Assembly: GCF_029633965.1 (NCBI RefSeq)
Contig: NZ_CP091277.1
Location: forward strand, 1,237,940-1,301,939
Source: Methanogenium sp. S4BF
GTDB taxonomy: Archaea; Halobacteriota; Methanomicrobia; Methanomicrobiales; Methanomicrobiaceae
Reading direction: 5' to 3'
DNA: 64,000 nucleotides
The translations under genes and the position numbers were made by a program. Below the pieces are notes generated by a model. The model made no database searches. It saw only the letters and a list, made by a program, of their open reading frames with translations, and was not told the DNA's origin. How positions within the stretch are numbered: the first letter of the stretch is position 1; each line of letters starts with the position of its first letter. Below are positions 26,891 through 38,115 of the stretch, one piece after another.

Positions 26891-27493
26891 ATGCAGGAAG
26901 GAGAAAAACCCGAACATCTCTGCACTTACCTGGCCTTTGATACAGAGACCACAGGGCTTGCCGGAAATGAGAATACACGACTCATTGAGATTGCCTGGGT
27001 AAAGGGCACCTTCTCTTCCCGTAACGCAGAAACATGGCAGTATCTCATCAAGCCGAAAGGGATGCTTGTTCCCGAAAAAATTACCGATTTAACTGGAATA
27101 ACGGATGAAATGCTCTGCACCTCCGGAATTCCGGTACGGGATGCACTTGCCGCATTTTCTGACGCCGTCAGGTCCTCTGACTGTGTCATTGCGCACAATA
27201 TGTCCTTTGATAAAACCATCATCGCTGACGAATGCAGCCTTCTTGGAATTCAGGACCCTCTCAGCAGTGCAACTCTTCTCTGCACCATGAAAGCCGGCGT
27301 CGCGTATGGAAAGAAAAACACAAACCGGCCATCGAAAAAAACCATCTCCCTGATCAATCTCCATAAAGCTATCTTCGGCATCGCTCCCCCGACATCGCAT
27401 CGTGCACTGCCGGATGCCATATCCTGCGCCCGGTGTGCCTGGATTCTTGCGAAATCAGATACCTTTCAGGAAAACGCTGCCTTTTGCAGATAA
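26891..27493 (+). CDS. DnaQ-like DEDDh 3'-5' exonuclease next to the CRISPR array
   Basis: This 200-residue protein has the three exonuclease motifs: AFDTETTGL (Exo I), AHNMSFDKTII (Exo II) and HRALPDAISCA (Exo III, DEDDh type). There is nothing else on the chain, so it is a stand-alone exonuclease. ATG 26891 is favoured: it follows a TATA-like TAATATATGC near 26868-26877, and the longer frame begins inside the last CRISPR repeat. It sits between array 1 and cas3 on the same strand. In some I-E systems a DnaQ domain is fused to Cas2 or acts with Cas1-Cas2 to trim prespacers, so the same job is likely here (inference). Confidence 0.88.
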   Translation: MQEGEKPEHLCTYLAFDTETTGLAGNENTRLIEIAWVKGTFSSRNAETWQYLIKPKGMLVPEKITDLTGITDEMLCTSGIPVRDALAAFSDAVRSSDCVIAHNMSFDKTIIADECSLLGIQDPLSSATLLCTMKAGVAYGKKNTNRPSKKTISLINLHKAIFGIAPPTSHRALPDAISCARCAWILAKSDTFQENAAFCR

Positions 27494-27539
27494 ACACACA
27501 ATCCCCAAAATTTATGCACTATCTCTCTAACAAACACAT

Positions 27540-30275
27540 ATGAATCCTCCCTCAGCCCCCCTGAAAACATACTATCCATTCTGGGGAAAAACATCCAGAG
27601 ATGAACAATCCGTTGACCCATATCATCTGCTGGTGTACCATTGCCTGGATGCAGCGGCAGTTGCCGGTGTCATCCTCGACAAAAATCCGTACCTGAGAGA
27701 GAGATTTACATCCCTGTTCCCGTCCGGGAATGAACAGATCCAAAACTACATACAATTCAGTGTCGCCCTTCACGACCTCGGAAAATTTTCCGGACGATTT
27801 CAGTCCCTTTCACGGGATACCTTTTCTCTCCTGAATCCCGGTAAAACCGGGAAACCCTACCTTCCCGGCATCCGTCACGATGCAATGGGAACAGCACTTA
27901 TCACCGAAACACTCTGGGAAACAGTCCGGGAGGAAGAATGGTTCCCGTTTGATTACAATGAAGCAGACGAATTTGACTGGCTGGATGTCTGGGAGGCATG
28001 GTTTCAGCCCATCTCCGGCCATCACGGGTCACCAACAAAGCCCCTGTCCGGACAAAAAATTACCATATCTTCCCTCTTCTCACCGGAAGAAACAGAAGCA
28101 GCTCTTGATTTCTCCTATGACTGTTACCGGCTCTTTCTGGATGATTCTGTGAATCCTCTCACATATTCAGATGAACTGCTCTCTTCGGTCAAAAGAGGCT
28201 CATGGCTCCTTGCAGGGCTGACCATTCTCAGCGACTGGATAGCATCCGGCGATATGTTTGCGCACCATGCTGCCGAAATGCCTATTGAAGAATACTGGAA
28301 GGCATATGCGTTGCCGCAGGCAGAGAAAGCAGTGCGTGCCGCTGGCATTCTCCCGCAGACACCAACATCGCCACTTGGCGTACAAAACCTATTTGGATAC
28401 GACACCCCCAGCCCGGTTCAGCATCTTACCGAAACCATGCCTCTCCCCGAAGGGCCCCTCCTTATGATTATTGAGGACCAGACAGGCAGCGGTAAAACAG
28501 AAGCAGCAATCACTGCGACACACCGCCTCCTTGCCCGAGGTGATGCTGACGGATTCTTCTTCGCCCTCCCCACAACAGCCACGGCAAACAGTATGTATGA
28601 AAGGATGGAGTCAGCATATCGCCGCTTGTATACAGAGGATGCACATCCATGGCTGATCCTCTCCCATGGGTCAAGAAAACTGTCACCAGGATTCCGTAGG
28701 ATAGTTCACATCGGCCCCGAAGGAGAAAAAACCAGAAATCAAAATGATATTGGAAATAACGAATATCCACCAGCTGAATGCTCGGCCTGGATAGCAGACA
28801 ACAGGAAAAAATCACTTCTCGCAACCGTAGGGGTGGGAACAGTGGATCAGGCACTTATGGCAGCACTCCCGTTCCGGCATCAGTCCCTGCGCCTTTTAGG
28901 CCTTGCAACTCATGTCCTCATTGTCGATGAAGTCCATTCGTATGACTCCTATATGAATAAAATTCTGGAATCCCTGCTTCGATTTCAGGCAGCACTTGGC
29001 GGAAGTGTCATTCTTCTGTCAGCAACCCTTCCGACACAAATGAGAAATGATCTTGCCAGGGCATATTGTGAAGGACTTGGACGAAAACAGACACTCCCCC
29101 TCCAATCAATGAAATACCCTCTCATTACGCTTTGCTCAGAAAATGGAGCACAGGAAGTATCCCCGGAACGTGAAACAGAAAGAAATCTCAATTATCAGAT
29201 TACCCCTCTCTCAGAGATACAGGATGTGCATTCAATCATTCTCGAAAAAGCACGATCCGGCAAATGTGTCTGCTGGGTCCGCAACACCGTCACAGACGCT
29301 GTGGAATCATACCAGCACATCCGTGAATATGTTGACAGTGACCATGTAATCCTCTTCCATGCACGCTTTATCGCAGCAGACCGTGAACGAATAGAAAATG
29401 AGGTGCTTTCCCGCTTTGGAAAACCGTTCAATGAAGAGAAAAGAAAAGGAATGGTTGTCATAGCAACCCAGGTCATCGAACAGTCCCTTGATCTGGATTT
29501 TGATTGCCTTATCAGTGATCTGGCCCCGATTGATGCGGTCATACAGAGGGCGGGACGCATGCACAGACATGCAGAATTTCACCTTAATGACGGTATCCCG
29601 GAACTCTTTGTGCTGACGCCTGATCCCGAACAGGTGACAGATGACTGGTACAAGAGGATGTTTTCCATCGGAGCATATGTGTATCCCCACCATGGCCAGC
29701 TCTGGCTGACGGCAAAGACACTCTGTGAAAAAACGAATATTTCCCTCCCTTCTGATGCACGTATGCTCATAGAATCGGTCTATAGTCCTGAAGCACAGGA
29801 ATCAATCCCTGAAAGCCTCCGCAACGGAGAGGTTGAAGCACTGGGAAAGGACTTTGGGGATATTTCCATCGCACTGAATAACGCCCTCCCGGTATTTTCA
29901 GGTTATTCATGGAAGATGAACTGGATGGATGAAATAGTAACACCAACACGGCTGGGGGAACCTGTGCGTTCATACATCCTTGTTCTTTGGGACGGCTCTT
30001 CTGTTACCCCACTTGCAGGGAATAATTCTGGTGACTGGGAAAAAAGTACAATCTCCGTATCGGTCAGAAACATTGCAACCGTTCCTGAATGTGATGGAGA
30101 ACTGGCAGCTTCAATTGAACATTTCCGCGCATCACTCCCGCAACAGGCAAAATGGTATGAAATACTCCCGTTTATCCAAGATAATGCTGTTTTGAAAGCC
30201 AAAGTTTACGATCATCGCCAAAATTGCATTGAGGTATGGTATTCGCATGAAACCGGCATTACATTCTGTAAATGA
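27540..30275 (+). CDS. cas3: CRISPR-associated helicase-nuclease Cas3, type I-E
   Basis: The 911-residue protein has an N-terminal HD nuclease (His in LLVYHCLDAA, HD in ALHDLGKFSG at 78-79, GHHGSPTK) and a superfamily 2 helicase with EDQTGSGKTEAA (Walker A, about 315), VDEVHSYD (motif II), SATLPTQMR (motif III) and QRAGRMHRH (motif VI). It degrades DNA opened by Cascade. The ATG at 27540 follows a TATA-like AATTTATGC by about 25 bp, so it is probably leaderless. It is the first core cas gene. Confidence 0.97.
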   Translation: MNPPSAPLKTYYPFWGKTSRDEQSVDPYHLLVYHCLDAAAVAGVILDKNPYLRERFTSLFPSGNEQIQNYIQFSVALHDLGKFSGRFQSLSRDTFSLLNPGKTGKPYLPGIRHDAMGTALITETLWETVREEEWFPFDYNEADEFDWLDVWEAWFQPISGHHGSPTKPLSGQKITISSLFSPEETEAALDFSYDCYRLFLDDSVNPLTYSDELLSSVKRGSWLLAGLTILSDWIASGDMFAHHAAEMPIEEYWKAYALPQAEKAVRAAGILPQTPTSPLGVQNLFGYDTPSPVQHLTETMPLPEGPLLMIIEDQTGSGKTEAAITATHRLLARGDADGFFFALPTTATANSMYERMESAYRRLYTEDAHPWLILSHGSRKLSPGFRRIVHIGPEGEKTRNQNDIGNNEYPPAECSAWIADNRKKSLLATVGVGTVDQALMAALPFRHQSLRLLGLATHVLIVDEVHSYDSYMNKILESLLRFQAALGGSVILLSATLPTQMRNDLARAYCEGLGRKQTLPLQSMKYPLITLCSENGAQEVSPERETERNLNYQITPLSEIQDVHSIILEKARSGKCVCWVRNTVTDAVESYQHIREYVDSDHVILFHARFIAADRERIENEVLSRFGKPFNEEKRKGMVVIATQVIEQSLDLDFDCLISDLAPIDAVIQRAGRMHRHAEFHLNDGIPELFVLTPDPEQVTDDWYKRMFSIGAYVYPHHGQLWLTAKTLCEKTNISLPSDARMLIESVYSPEAQESIPESLRNGEVEALGKDFGDISIALNNALPVFSGYSWKMNWMDEIVTPTRLGEPVRSYILVLWDGSSVTPLAGNNSGDWEKSTISVSVRNIATVPECDGELAASIEHFRASLPQQAKWYEILPFIQDNAVLKAKVYDHRQNCIEVWYSHETGITFCK

Positions 30276-30391
30276 TTTTTTGTGCCCATTATACCAAATT
30301 AAGAAATATATTTTAATTTTTTTGAGTTTTAAATGAAAGATAAGGTATATCGTAGATTAAACGGGAGTTTCCATTGTAGAAAGGTGAATGA

Positions 30392-31981
30392 ATGTACCAA
30401 TTACTGGATAGTCCATGGATTCCGGTGCTGCGTGCGGATGGGACAGTTGAATCGATTCCACCGTTTGCCGTAACAGACAACCATGAAGACAACCCTGTTA
30501 TATCCATTCAGGCAGTGCGTCCTGATTTCACAGGGTCACTTGTACAGCTTCTTATCGGGTTGGCACAGACTGCGCTTGCTCCCGATAATGACAGAGAATG
30601 GAGAGATCTCTATCAGAACCCACCCTCCCCTGAAGAACTCAGAAACGCATTCCGGGAATACGAGTCAGCGTTCGCTCTCGGTCCTGATGTGGGTCGTCCC
30701 CTCTTCCTGCAGGAGCAGAACCTTGACGGATCAGTTCTTCCGATATCACGCCTGTTCCTGGAAATGCCCGGTGAAAATGCAGAGAAGAACAACACAGACT
30801 TCTTTCTGAAAAGGGGGGAATTTGATAAATTATGCCCTGCATGCGCAGCAGCGGCTCTGTATACCTATCAGACACATGCCTCATTTGGAGGTGCCGGTCA
30901 TCGTGTCGGACTCAGAGGAGGAGGCCCACTTTCGACAATTGTCCGGGGGGATACGCTCTGGCAGACAATCTGGCTGAACGTCCTTCCAGCATCTGAGATG
31001 GGCCGTTTTGGCGATCTCTCGAAAAAGGACCCGGACGCAATATTTTCCTGGCTGGAGCCATGGGATGAAAGCCGGGCAAAGCAGATTGTAAGCCCGTCCA
31101 TGATGCATCCCTGCCATATGTTCTGGGGAATGCCAAGGAGAATCCGGCTGGAATTTGGTGAAGGAGGGACCTGTGATCTCTGCGGTTCAGAGTCTGATAC
31201 ATCAGTGACGGGGTTTGTGACAAAAGCCAAAGGGATGAACTACGGGTTCTGGCACCACACCCTGACTCCGATTAACACAGATTTAAAAAAGCAGGAGAGT
31301 TCGTGCCAGCATGTGCAGCCGGGCGGCATCCCATACCGCTACTGGACGATTGTTATGCAGCCCTCTTCCACGAAAGATTACCAAAAAGAACCTGCACCTG
31401 TTGTCACCCATTTCCTTGACAAAAAACTGAGATTTGTATCAAAGAAAAATGGCGATAAATCCTTCCGTGTCTGGTCATCAGGATATGACATGGATAAGGC
31501 AAAAGCCAGATGCTACTATGAAGGCACAATGCCGGTCTTTGGAGTTGAGGACACCATTCGGCCAGAATTTGAACAGGCGGCCCAGACATTTGTCGAAAGT
31601 GCATCCTATGCTTCAAAGGTAACAATATCTCAGATAAAGGCAGCCCTGTATTCAAATGCAGGAGATGCAAAGGGAGATTTTTCGGTCATCTCATCACGAT
31701 TCTGGCAGGACACAGAACCCGACTTTTACGATGCTCTTGCGTCAGTGGAAAAAATTCTTCCCGAAAAAGGGTTTGACGGGTTATCAGAAGATGGAGGGCC
31801 AAATCATGCATGGTTCACTGTGCTGAGTACGGAAGTGTTCTCCCTTTTTGATGAATATGCCCTCTCTCTCCAGATTGGTGAATCAAACCCGGGGCGGATT
31901 GCCCGTGCACGCCGGGATCTGGCCAGAATGCTCTACAGTAAAAAGGGCATTCGTGCATCACTGGGGTTAATCGAGGCATAG
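30392..31981 (+). CDS. cas8e: Cascade large subunit Cas8e (Cse1/CasA)
   Basis: This 529-residue protein has the typical Cse1 start (YQLLDSPWIPVLRADGTVES). It also shows the conserved segment FDKLCPACAAAALYTYQTHASFGGAGH, HRVGLRGGGPLSTIV, the zinc-like CDLCGSE and the family's C-terminal helical bundle. Cas8e recognises the PAM and starts R-loop formation. GGTGA precedes ATG 30392. A TATA-like TATATTTTAAT near 30306-30316 suggests a separate promoter for the cascade operon; all genes to cas2 follow closely on the same strand. Confidence 0.95.
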   Translation: MYQLLDSPWIPVLRADGTVESIPPFAVTDNHEDNPVISIQAVRPDFTGSLVQLLIGLAQTALAPDNDREWRDLYQNPPSPEELRNAFREYESAFALGPDVGRPLFLQEQNLDGSVLPISRLFLEMPGENAEKNNTDFFLKRGEFDKLCPACAAAALYTYQTHASFGGAGHRVGLRGGGPLSTIVRGDTLWQTIWLNVLPASEMGRFGDLSKKDPDAIFSWLEPWDESRAKQIVSPSMMHPCHMFWGMPRRIRLEFGEGGTCDLCGSESDTSVTGFVTKAKGMNYGFWHHTLTPINTDLKKQESSCQHVQPGGIPYRYWTIVMQPSSTKDYQKEPAPVVTHFLDKKLRFVSKKNGDKSFRVWSSGYDMDKAKARCYYEGTMPVFGVEDTIRPEFEQAAQTFVESASYASKVTISQIKAALYSNAGDAKGDFSVISSRFWQDTEPDFYDALASVEKILPEKGFDGLSEDGGPNHAWFTVLSTEVFSLFDEYALSLQIGESNPGRIARARRDLARMLYSKKGIRASLGLIEA

Positions 31982-31995
31982 ATGAGGAACTATCC

Positions 31996-32508
31996 ATGAG
32001 TGAAAAAAAGAATTATCTGAAATTTTCCAAGGGTTCTGAGGAAGAACAGATTCTCCGGAAATGGTGGTCTGATCTGGATCGATCCCGGGGAGATCGTGCG
32101 ATGCTGAGGCGATGCAGGGCTCCGGCAGAAGTCGTGATGGTGCCTGCGTATCATCGCCTTCGTCTGTCCCTTAAAGACAACTGGCATGTCAATGACCAGC
32201 AGCTGGCAGTTGTGGCAGGTGTCGTATCTCATCTGGATTCCGATGAGAACTCAGGGACGTGTGCAGAACAGATGGCCAGATCGAAAGAGAAGGGCGGGCC
32301 CTCAAAAGTAAGCGGTCTCCGGTTCCGCCGTCTGTTGAAAGTCAACACCCCGGATGAGGAGTATATGGCACTGGTGCGAATGGTCCATCTCATGGGAAGG
32401 ACTGCAAATCTTAGGGATCTTGCCGGGAGTGCTTATCAGTGGAATGAGTATACGAAGAAAAACTGGGCGATTTCATACTATGAAAAAGCACCCGGTACCG
32501 AATCATAA
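31996..32508 (+). CDS. cse2: Cascade small subunit Cse2 (CasB)
   Basis: The protein has 170 residues, the usual size, with the Cse2 pattern LRKWWSDLDRSRGDRAMLRRCRAPAEV near the start. The conserved FRRLLKVNTPDEEYMALVRMVHLM follows, and then SYYEKAPG at the end. It holds the displaced strand in the Cascade belly. It starts 14 bp after cas8e. Confidence 0.95.
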   Translation: MSEKKNYLKFSKGSEEEQILRKWWSDLDRSRGDRAMLRRCRAPAEVVMVPAYHRLRLSLKDNWHVNDQQLAVVAGVVSHLDSDENSGTCAEQMARSKEKGGPSKVSGLRFRRLLKVNTPDEEYMALVRMVHLMGRTANLRDLAGSAYQWNEYTKKNWAISYYEKAPGTES

Positions 32509-32532
32509 TCTGATGTAAGAGGTGAACAAAAA

Positions 32533-33633
32533 ATGAAGAGATTTACACAAATTCATATGTTAGTATCGTATCCGCCGTCGAATCTGAATCGCGATGACCT
32601 GGGAAGGCCAAAGACCGCCCGTATGGGAGGAAAAGAACGGCTGCGCATCTCATCACAAAGTCTGAAACGGGCCTGGAGAACATCTGATATCTTTTATGAG
32701 TCGCTTGCAGGGAATATCGGCATCCGGACGAAAGAGATGGGCGAGCTTGCAATGCAGTCATTCACCAGCGGCGTCCCGTTTTCTGCATTGATTGAAGGGA
32801 AAGAAGCAGCATCGCAATTCACTCCGGTTAGTGAGAAAAAAGCACAGGAATGGAGTGAAAATATTGCAAAAGTCTTTGGCAAACCGCAATCCGGCGATAA
32901 ATCATTGAAGATTGAACAGCTTGCCCATATCAGCCCGGAGGAGATTCGGGCCATTGAAGAACTGATTCAGTCATGTGCAGCAAATGGCACCGGGCCGACA
33001 GAGGATGAACTGGAACTTCTGCGATCGGAAAATTCTGCAGTTGATATTGCGATGTTTGGGCGTATGCTCGCTTCAAAACCAAAATATAACTGTGAGGCAG
33101 CAGTGCAGGTCGCTCATGCAATTACCGTCCATGACTGTGTGGTGGAGGATGACTACTTCACAGCGGTTGATGATTTGAACCGCGGCGACGAGTCTTCCGG
33201 TGCAGGACATGTTGGCCAGGCAGAGTTTGGTGCAGGGGTTTTCTATCAGTACATCTGTATCAACAATGAGCTCCTGAAAGAAAATCTCGGGGGCGATGCT
33301 GCCCTTGCATCCCGTGCATTAAAGGCCCTTGTCGAGGCGGCGGCAAAAGTTCCTCCATCAGGAAAACAGAATAGTTTTGCATCCCGGGCATATGCATCAT
33401 ACATCCTGGCAGAGACCGGGAACCAGCAGCCCCGCTCTCTCTCTGCAGCATTTCTCAACCCGGTGAACAGAGGTGATTTCCTGGTATCTTCTATCCAGAG
33501 CCTGAAAGACAGCAGAGAGAAAATGGATGCAGTGTATGGTTCCTGCTGTGATGGATTCGTTGAAATGAACGCCTGTACCGGCGAAGGATCGCTGGATGAC
33601 GTACTTTCATTCGTAGCTGATCACAATGACTGA
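32533..33633 (+). CDS. cas7e: Cascade backbone subunit Cas7e (Cse4/CasC)
   Basis: The 366-residue product begins QIHMLVSYPPSNLNRDDLGRPKTA and has KERLRISSQSLKRAWR, DIAMFGRMLASKPKYNCEAAVQVAHAI (split here as DIAMFGRML and VQVAHAITVH) and GHVGQAEFGAGVFYQYICIN, all family signatures. Six copies cover the crRNA guide. The Cas7 gene overlaps cas5e by 8 bp. Confidence 0.96.
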   Translation: MKRFTQIHMLVSYPPSNLNRDDLGRPKTARMGGKERLRISSQSLKRAWRTSDIFYESLAGNIGIRTKEMGELAMQSFTSGVPFSALIEGKEAASQFTPVSEKKAQEWSENIAKVFGKPQSGDKSLKIEQLAHISPEEIRAIEELIQSCAANGTGPTEDELELLRSENSAVDIAMFGRMLASKPKYNCEAAVQVAHAITVHDCVVEDDYFTAVDDLNRGDESSGAGHVGQAEFGAGVFYQYICINNELLKENLGGDAALASRALKALVEAAAKVPPSGKQNSFASRAYASYILAETGNQQPRSLSAAFLNPVNRGDFLVSSIQSLKDSREKMDAVYGSCCDGFVEMNACTGEGSLDDVLSFVADHND

Positions 33634-34375
33634 TTATCTGGTATTTCATTTATACGGACCAATGGCGTCATGGGGTGATACAGCCGTAGGCGAATTTCGC
33701 CCATCCTTAGATCACCCGTCCCGTTCAGCGGTACTGGGTCTCATCGCTGCATCACTGGGGGTGAGAAGAGAGGATGAGGGTACTCTGAAGCGTATTGCTG
33801 CATCGTATGCACTGGCAGTTGCAGTTGAATCGTCAGGAACATTACTCCGCGATTACCACACAACAGCAGTGCCTCCCTCAGGAAAAGGCAAAAACCGGCG
33901 TCATTTTGCGACACGCAAGGATGAATTGTCAGGCCCAAAAGACGGTCTTTCAACGATTCTCTCGTCACGGGATTACCGGTGTGATTCAAAGTATCTGGTC
34001 TGTGTCTGGCCACGTGGCCAGGAGTGCCCCTATTCGCTCTCTGAGATACAGTCCGCTCTTGCATCACCCTGCTTTGTTCCCTATCTCGGAAGAAAATCAT
34101 GTGTCCTGTCACGCCCAATGGCACCGGTCCTCATTGATGCCCATGATGCCGGGGAAGCGATGAATACGGTTCTTTCAGGAGAGGAAGATTATATTCCGGG
34201 GCTGAGACGGAACAAAAATATCCGGGTGTTCTGGAGTGCCGGGGATGATACCGGGATTCAGCCAAAGCAATCGGTTCACCGGCGGGATGAACCGTTTTCC
34301 CGTAAGCCCTGGCAGTTTATGGAACGAATCGAAGAGATGGGTTATCTGAAAAATGAGGGTGAAGATGTACTTTAG
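33626..34375 (+). CDS. cas5e: Cascade subunit Cas5e (CasD)
   Basis: The 249-residue protein starts with YLVFHLYGPMASWGDTAVGE and continues with HPSRSAVLGLIAASLGVRRE, the usual Cas5e RAMP start. It also has LLRDYHTTAVPP and STILSSRDYRCDSKY. It binds the 5' handle of the crRNA. It overlaps both neighbouring genes. Confidence 0.96.
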   Translation: MTDYLVFHLYGPMASWGDTAVGEFRPSLDHPSRSAVLGLIAASLGVRREDEGTLKRIAASYALAVAVESSGTLLRDYHTTAVPPSGKGKNRRHFATRKDELSGPKDGLSTILSSRDYRCDSKYLVCVWPRGQECPYSLSEIQSALASPCFVPYLGRKSCVLSRPMAPVLIDAHDAGEAMNTVLSGEEDYIPGLRRNKNIRVFWSAGDDTGIQPKQSVHRRDEPFSRKPWQFMERIEEMGYLKNEGEDVL

Positions 34376-35057
34376 CAAAATTTCCCTTCGTCCACGGGCA
34401 AGTGAAGACCCAATATTCTGGTCAGGGTTGGGGTCGACATATCAGGCACACCACAGAGTATGGGATCTCTTCTCTGACGGCCCGGACAGAAACCGGGATT
34501 TTCTGTACCGGCATGAATACGGAACCGGGCTTCCAACGTTTATCTGTGTTTCAGCAAGACCGCCAAATGACCGATATGGTATGTGGAATGTTGCCACAAA
34601 GGAGTATTCCCCGGTGATCCGCGAAGGGCAGCACCTGAGGTTTAGTCTCCGGGCAAATCCCGTCATTACCCGCTGGGTTGAGGGGAAGGACGGAGTAAAA
34701 ATTCACAAACGCCATGACGTTGTGATGGACAGAAAAATGAGGATGAATGATGAGGGCATTCCCCGGCATGAATGGCCGGAATCCCAGCAGATTGTGCAGG
34801 ATGAGGGTGTTAAGTGGCTTTTTGCCCGTTCAAATGAACATGGCTTTGTAGTCTCCCCTGATGAGGTTGTTGCAGAAGGGTATATCCAGCAGAAATTTAT
34901 GAAAAAGAAGGGGAAACACCTGATTAGCATCTCCACTATGGATTTTGACGGAATTCTTGAGGTGACCGATCCGGAAAAGATGCACCAGACCCTTATGGAA
35001 GGAATCGGGCCATCGAAAGGATTTGGATGCGGCCTGCTTCTGGTGAAACCAGTGTGA
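34365..35057 (+). CDS. cas6e: crRNA endonuclease Cas6e (Cse3/CasE)
   Basis: The 230-residue protein starts MYFSKISLRPRAS and contains YQAHHRVWDLFSDGPDRNRDFLYRHE, with the histidine-containing segment expected in Cas6e, and the C-terminal G-rich loop GIGPSKGFGCGLLLVKP. It cuts pre-crRNA at the base of the repeat hairpin. ATG 34365 lies within the end of cas5e; a start 12 bases earlier is possible but the shorter form matches the family. Confidence 0.95.
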   Translation: MYFSKISLRPRASEDPIFWSGLGSTYQAHHRVWDLFSDGPDRNRDFLYRHEYGTGLPTFICVSARPPNDRYGMWNVATKEYSPVIREGQHLRFSLRANPVITRWVEGKDGVKIHKRHDVVMDRKMRMNDEGIPRHEWPESQQIVQDEGVKWLFARSNEHGFVVSPDEVVAEGYIQQKFMKKKGKHLISISTMDFDGILEVTDPEKMHQTLMEGIGPSKGFGCGLLLVKPV

Positions 35058-35067
35058 GGAGATCAGG

Positions 35068-36337
<1,270 letters not shown>

Positions 36338-36583
36338 TATAAATAGTGCTGAATGGATGGGGAGATGAACAGCAGTAAATGAATGGTGATGAATATGTTC
36401 CTGGACTGATTCTCTATGGACTGCTCTTTTTTGCTGGATGCAATTGGAACCAAATGATTTTTTTGGGATCTGGTACTGGTACCATGACGATATAATGAAT
36501 ACCAATATCAATTATCGATTCAAATGAAATCTATTAGGGTAGTACAATCATTTTCCAATGATTGATATCAACAAATCCCTTGT
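36338..36583. other. Intergenic stretch between cas2 and leader 2
   Basis: An AT-rich stretch with no coding frame of note. Confidence 0.4.
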
Positions 36584-36760
36584 ACATATCTGCTGACGCT
36601 GCAATCATCAAACCGGGAATAGAAGATAATGAGGTGGAGTAGTAATTGAGGATAGTAAATAATTATTACATAATAATACCAAATCTATTTTCCAATAATA
36701 CAATCCGATACATATATCACCAATTATTCTGAAATTAATTCATTGTATATAAATTGAAGA
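36584..36760 (+). promoter_or_regulatory. CRISPR leader 2
   Basis: This is the counterpart of leader 1, conserved from CATATCTGCTGA through the TATA-like TTGTATATAAATTG right before the first repeat. Both arrays therefore probably draw on the same Cas1-Cas2 machinery. Confidence 0.8.
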
Positions 36761-37886
36761 GAGTTCCCCACAGGCGTGGGGATGAACCTTCATCAATGGA
36801 CAATTTATGCCATTTTTTCTCGAGTTCCCCACAGGCGTGGGGATGAACCTGGACTACAAGACCAAAGAGTTGTACAAAAAGCGAGTTCCCCACAGGCGTG
36901 GGGATGAACCGGCACTATCTGCTATGGTCTATGGCATCGATCAGAGTTCCCCACAGGCGTGGGGATGAACCTTGCTGCATTTGTTGTGGCGGGTGTTACT
37001 GAGAGAGTTCCCCACAGGCGTGGGGATGAACCTGCTCCCGGCAGGATTCGAACCTGCATCGCGTCGAGTTCCCCACAGGCGTGGGGATGAACCTCCCGGA
37101 TTTTAGCGAAGTCTTTGATCTTATTGGAGTTCCCCACAGGCGTGGGGATGAACCGGTCCGTATAACCAACACCGCCTGTCACGGGATGAGTTCCCCACAG
37201 GCGTGGGGATGAACCTCTCTTTTGGATTGTGGATCACCTCTCTTTCTGGAGTTCCCCACAGGCGTGGGGATGAACCTACATGGTACTGTCGCCGGCACTC
37301 GACCGGAGGGAGTTCCCCACAGGCGTGGGGATGAACCTAAGTTATGTTACTTGCACTTATATAGGGGTTTGAGTTCCCCACAGGCGTGGGGATGAACCGC
37401 GGTCCGCCTCCAGATGTGCAGTGCCGGCAATGAGTTCCCCACAGGCGTGGGGATGAACCTGCCTTTTGACACTCATTGAAATAGTGGTTATAGAGTTCCC
37501 CACAGGCGTGGGGATGAACCTACCACATTATCAGGAACTACTGGTGTTGATGGGAGTTCCCCACAGGCGTGGGGATGAACCCAAACACAACGACACTATC
37601 AGATCAAAAACGATGAGTTCCCCACAGGCGTGGGGATGAACCTTTTTCGGCTATCACCAACCAGGAACCGATAGTGAGTTCCCCACAGGCGTGGGGATGA
37701 ACCTAACAGTGCACCTGGTTTTGAGTGTCGCATTAAGAGTTCCCCACAGGCGTGGGGATGAACCTATGCATATCAGTCATATTTTATTACTGTCAGTGAG
37801 TTCCCCACAGGCGTGGGGATGAACCTACACACTATCAGCAGATGAGATGAGCAGAGAGGAGTTCCCCACAGGCGTGGGGATAAATC
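36761..37886 (+). CRISPR. Type I-E CRISPR array 2, 19 repeats, 18 spacers
   Basis: The repeat and 61-bp period are the same as in array 1. The last repeat (37859-37886) is degenerate at its end (GATAAATC). The first base after the repeat is T in 14, G in 3 and C in 1 of 18 spacers. Spacer 5 (37033-37065) is the complement of a tRNA 3' end. No spacer is shared with array 1 as far as I can see. Confidence 0.98.
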
Positions 37887-38115
37887 TCCTTATCCACGAC
37901 GAAGGTGTTGAAAAGAGAGTTACTTTCATACCGCACGAAAGTAAAAAACACAAAAAATAATCCCGCACCACCACCCGTTTTAATTTTCAACCCCAAATCA
38001 CCCAGATAGCCCACCAATAATCCCCTCCCCCTTTCACCACGCGTGGTTCTTCTTCATATCCTCCGCCACCCACCGTGTATTGTGCACAACCGATCGTGCA
38101 CAGGTGGATACCACC
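37887..38115. other. Intergenic stretch after array 2
   Basis: No gene is seen. This is where the low-GC CRISPR region meets the high-GC element that follows. Confidence 0.35.

Noticed and set aside
25861-26925. Open frames of 60 to 160 codons on the minus strand across CRISPR array 1 (and similarly across array 2)
   Set aside because: They are translations of the repeats themselves ([27 protein letters not shown] in the three frames) and have no biological start or ribosome site.
37033-37065. A tRNA gene fragment on the plus strand
   Set aside because: Only the T-arm and acceptor 3' strand are present, exactly within one spacer between two perfect repeats, so it is a spacer and not a tRNA gene.
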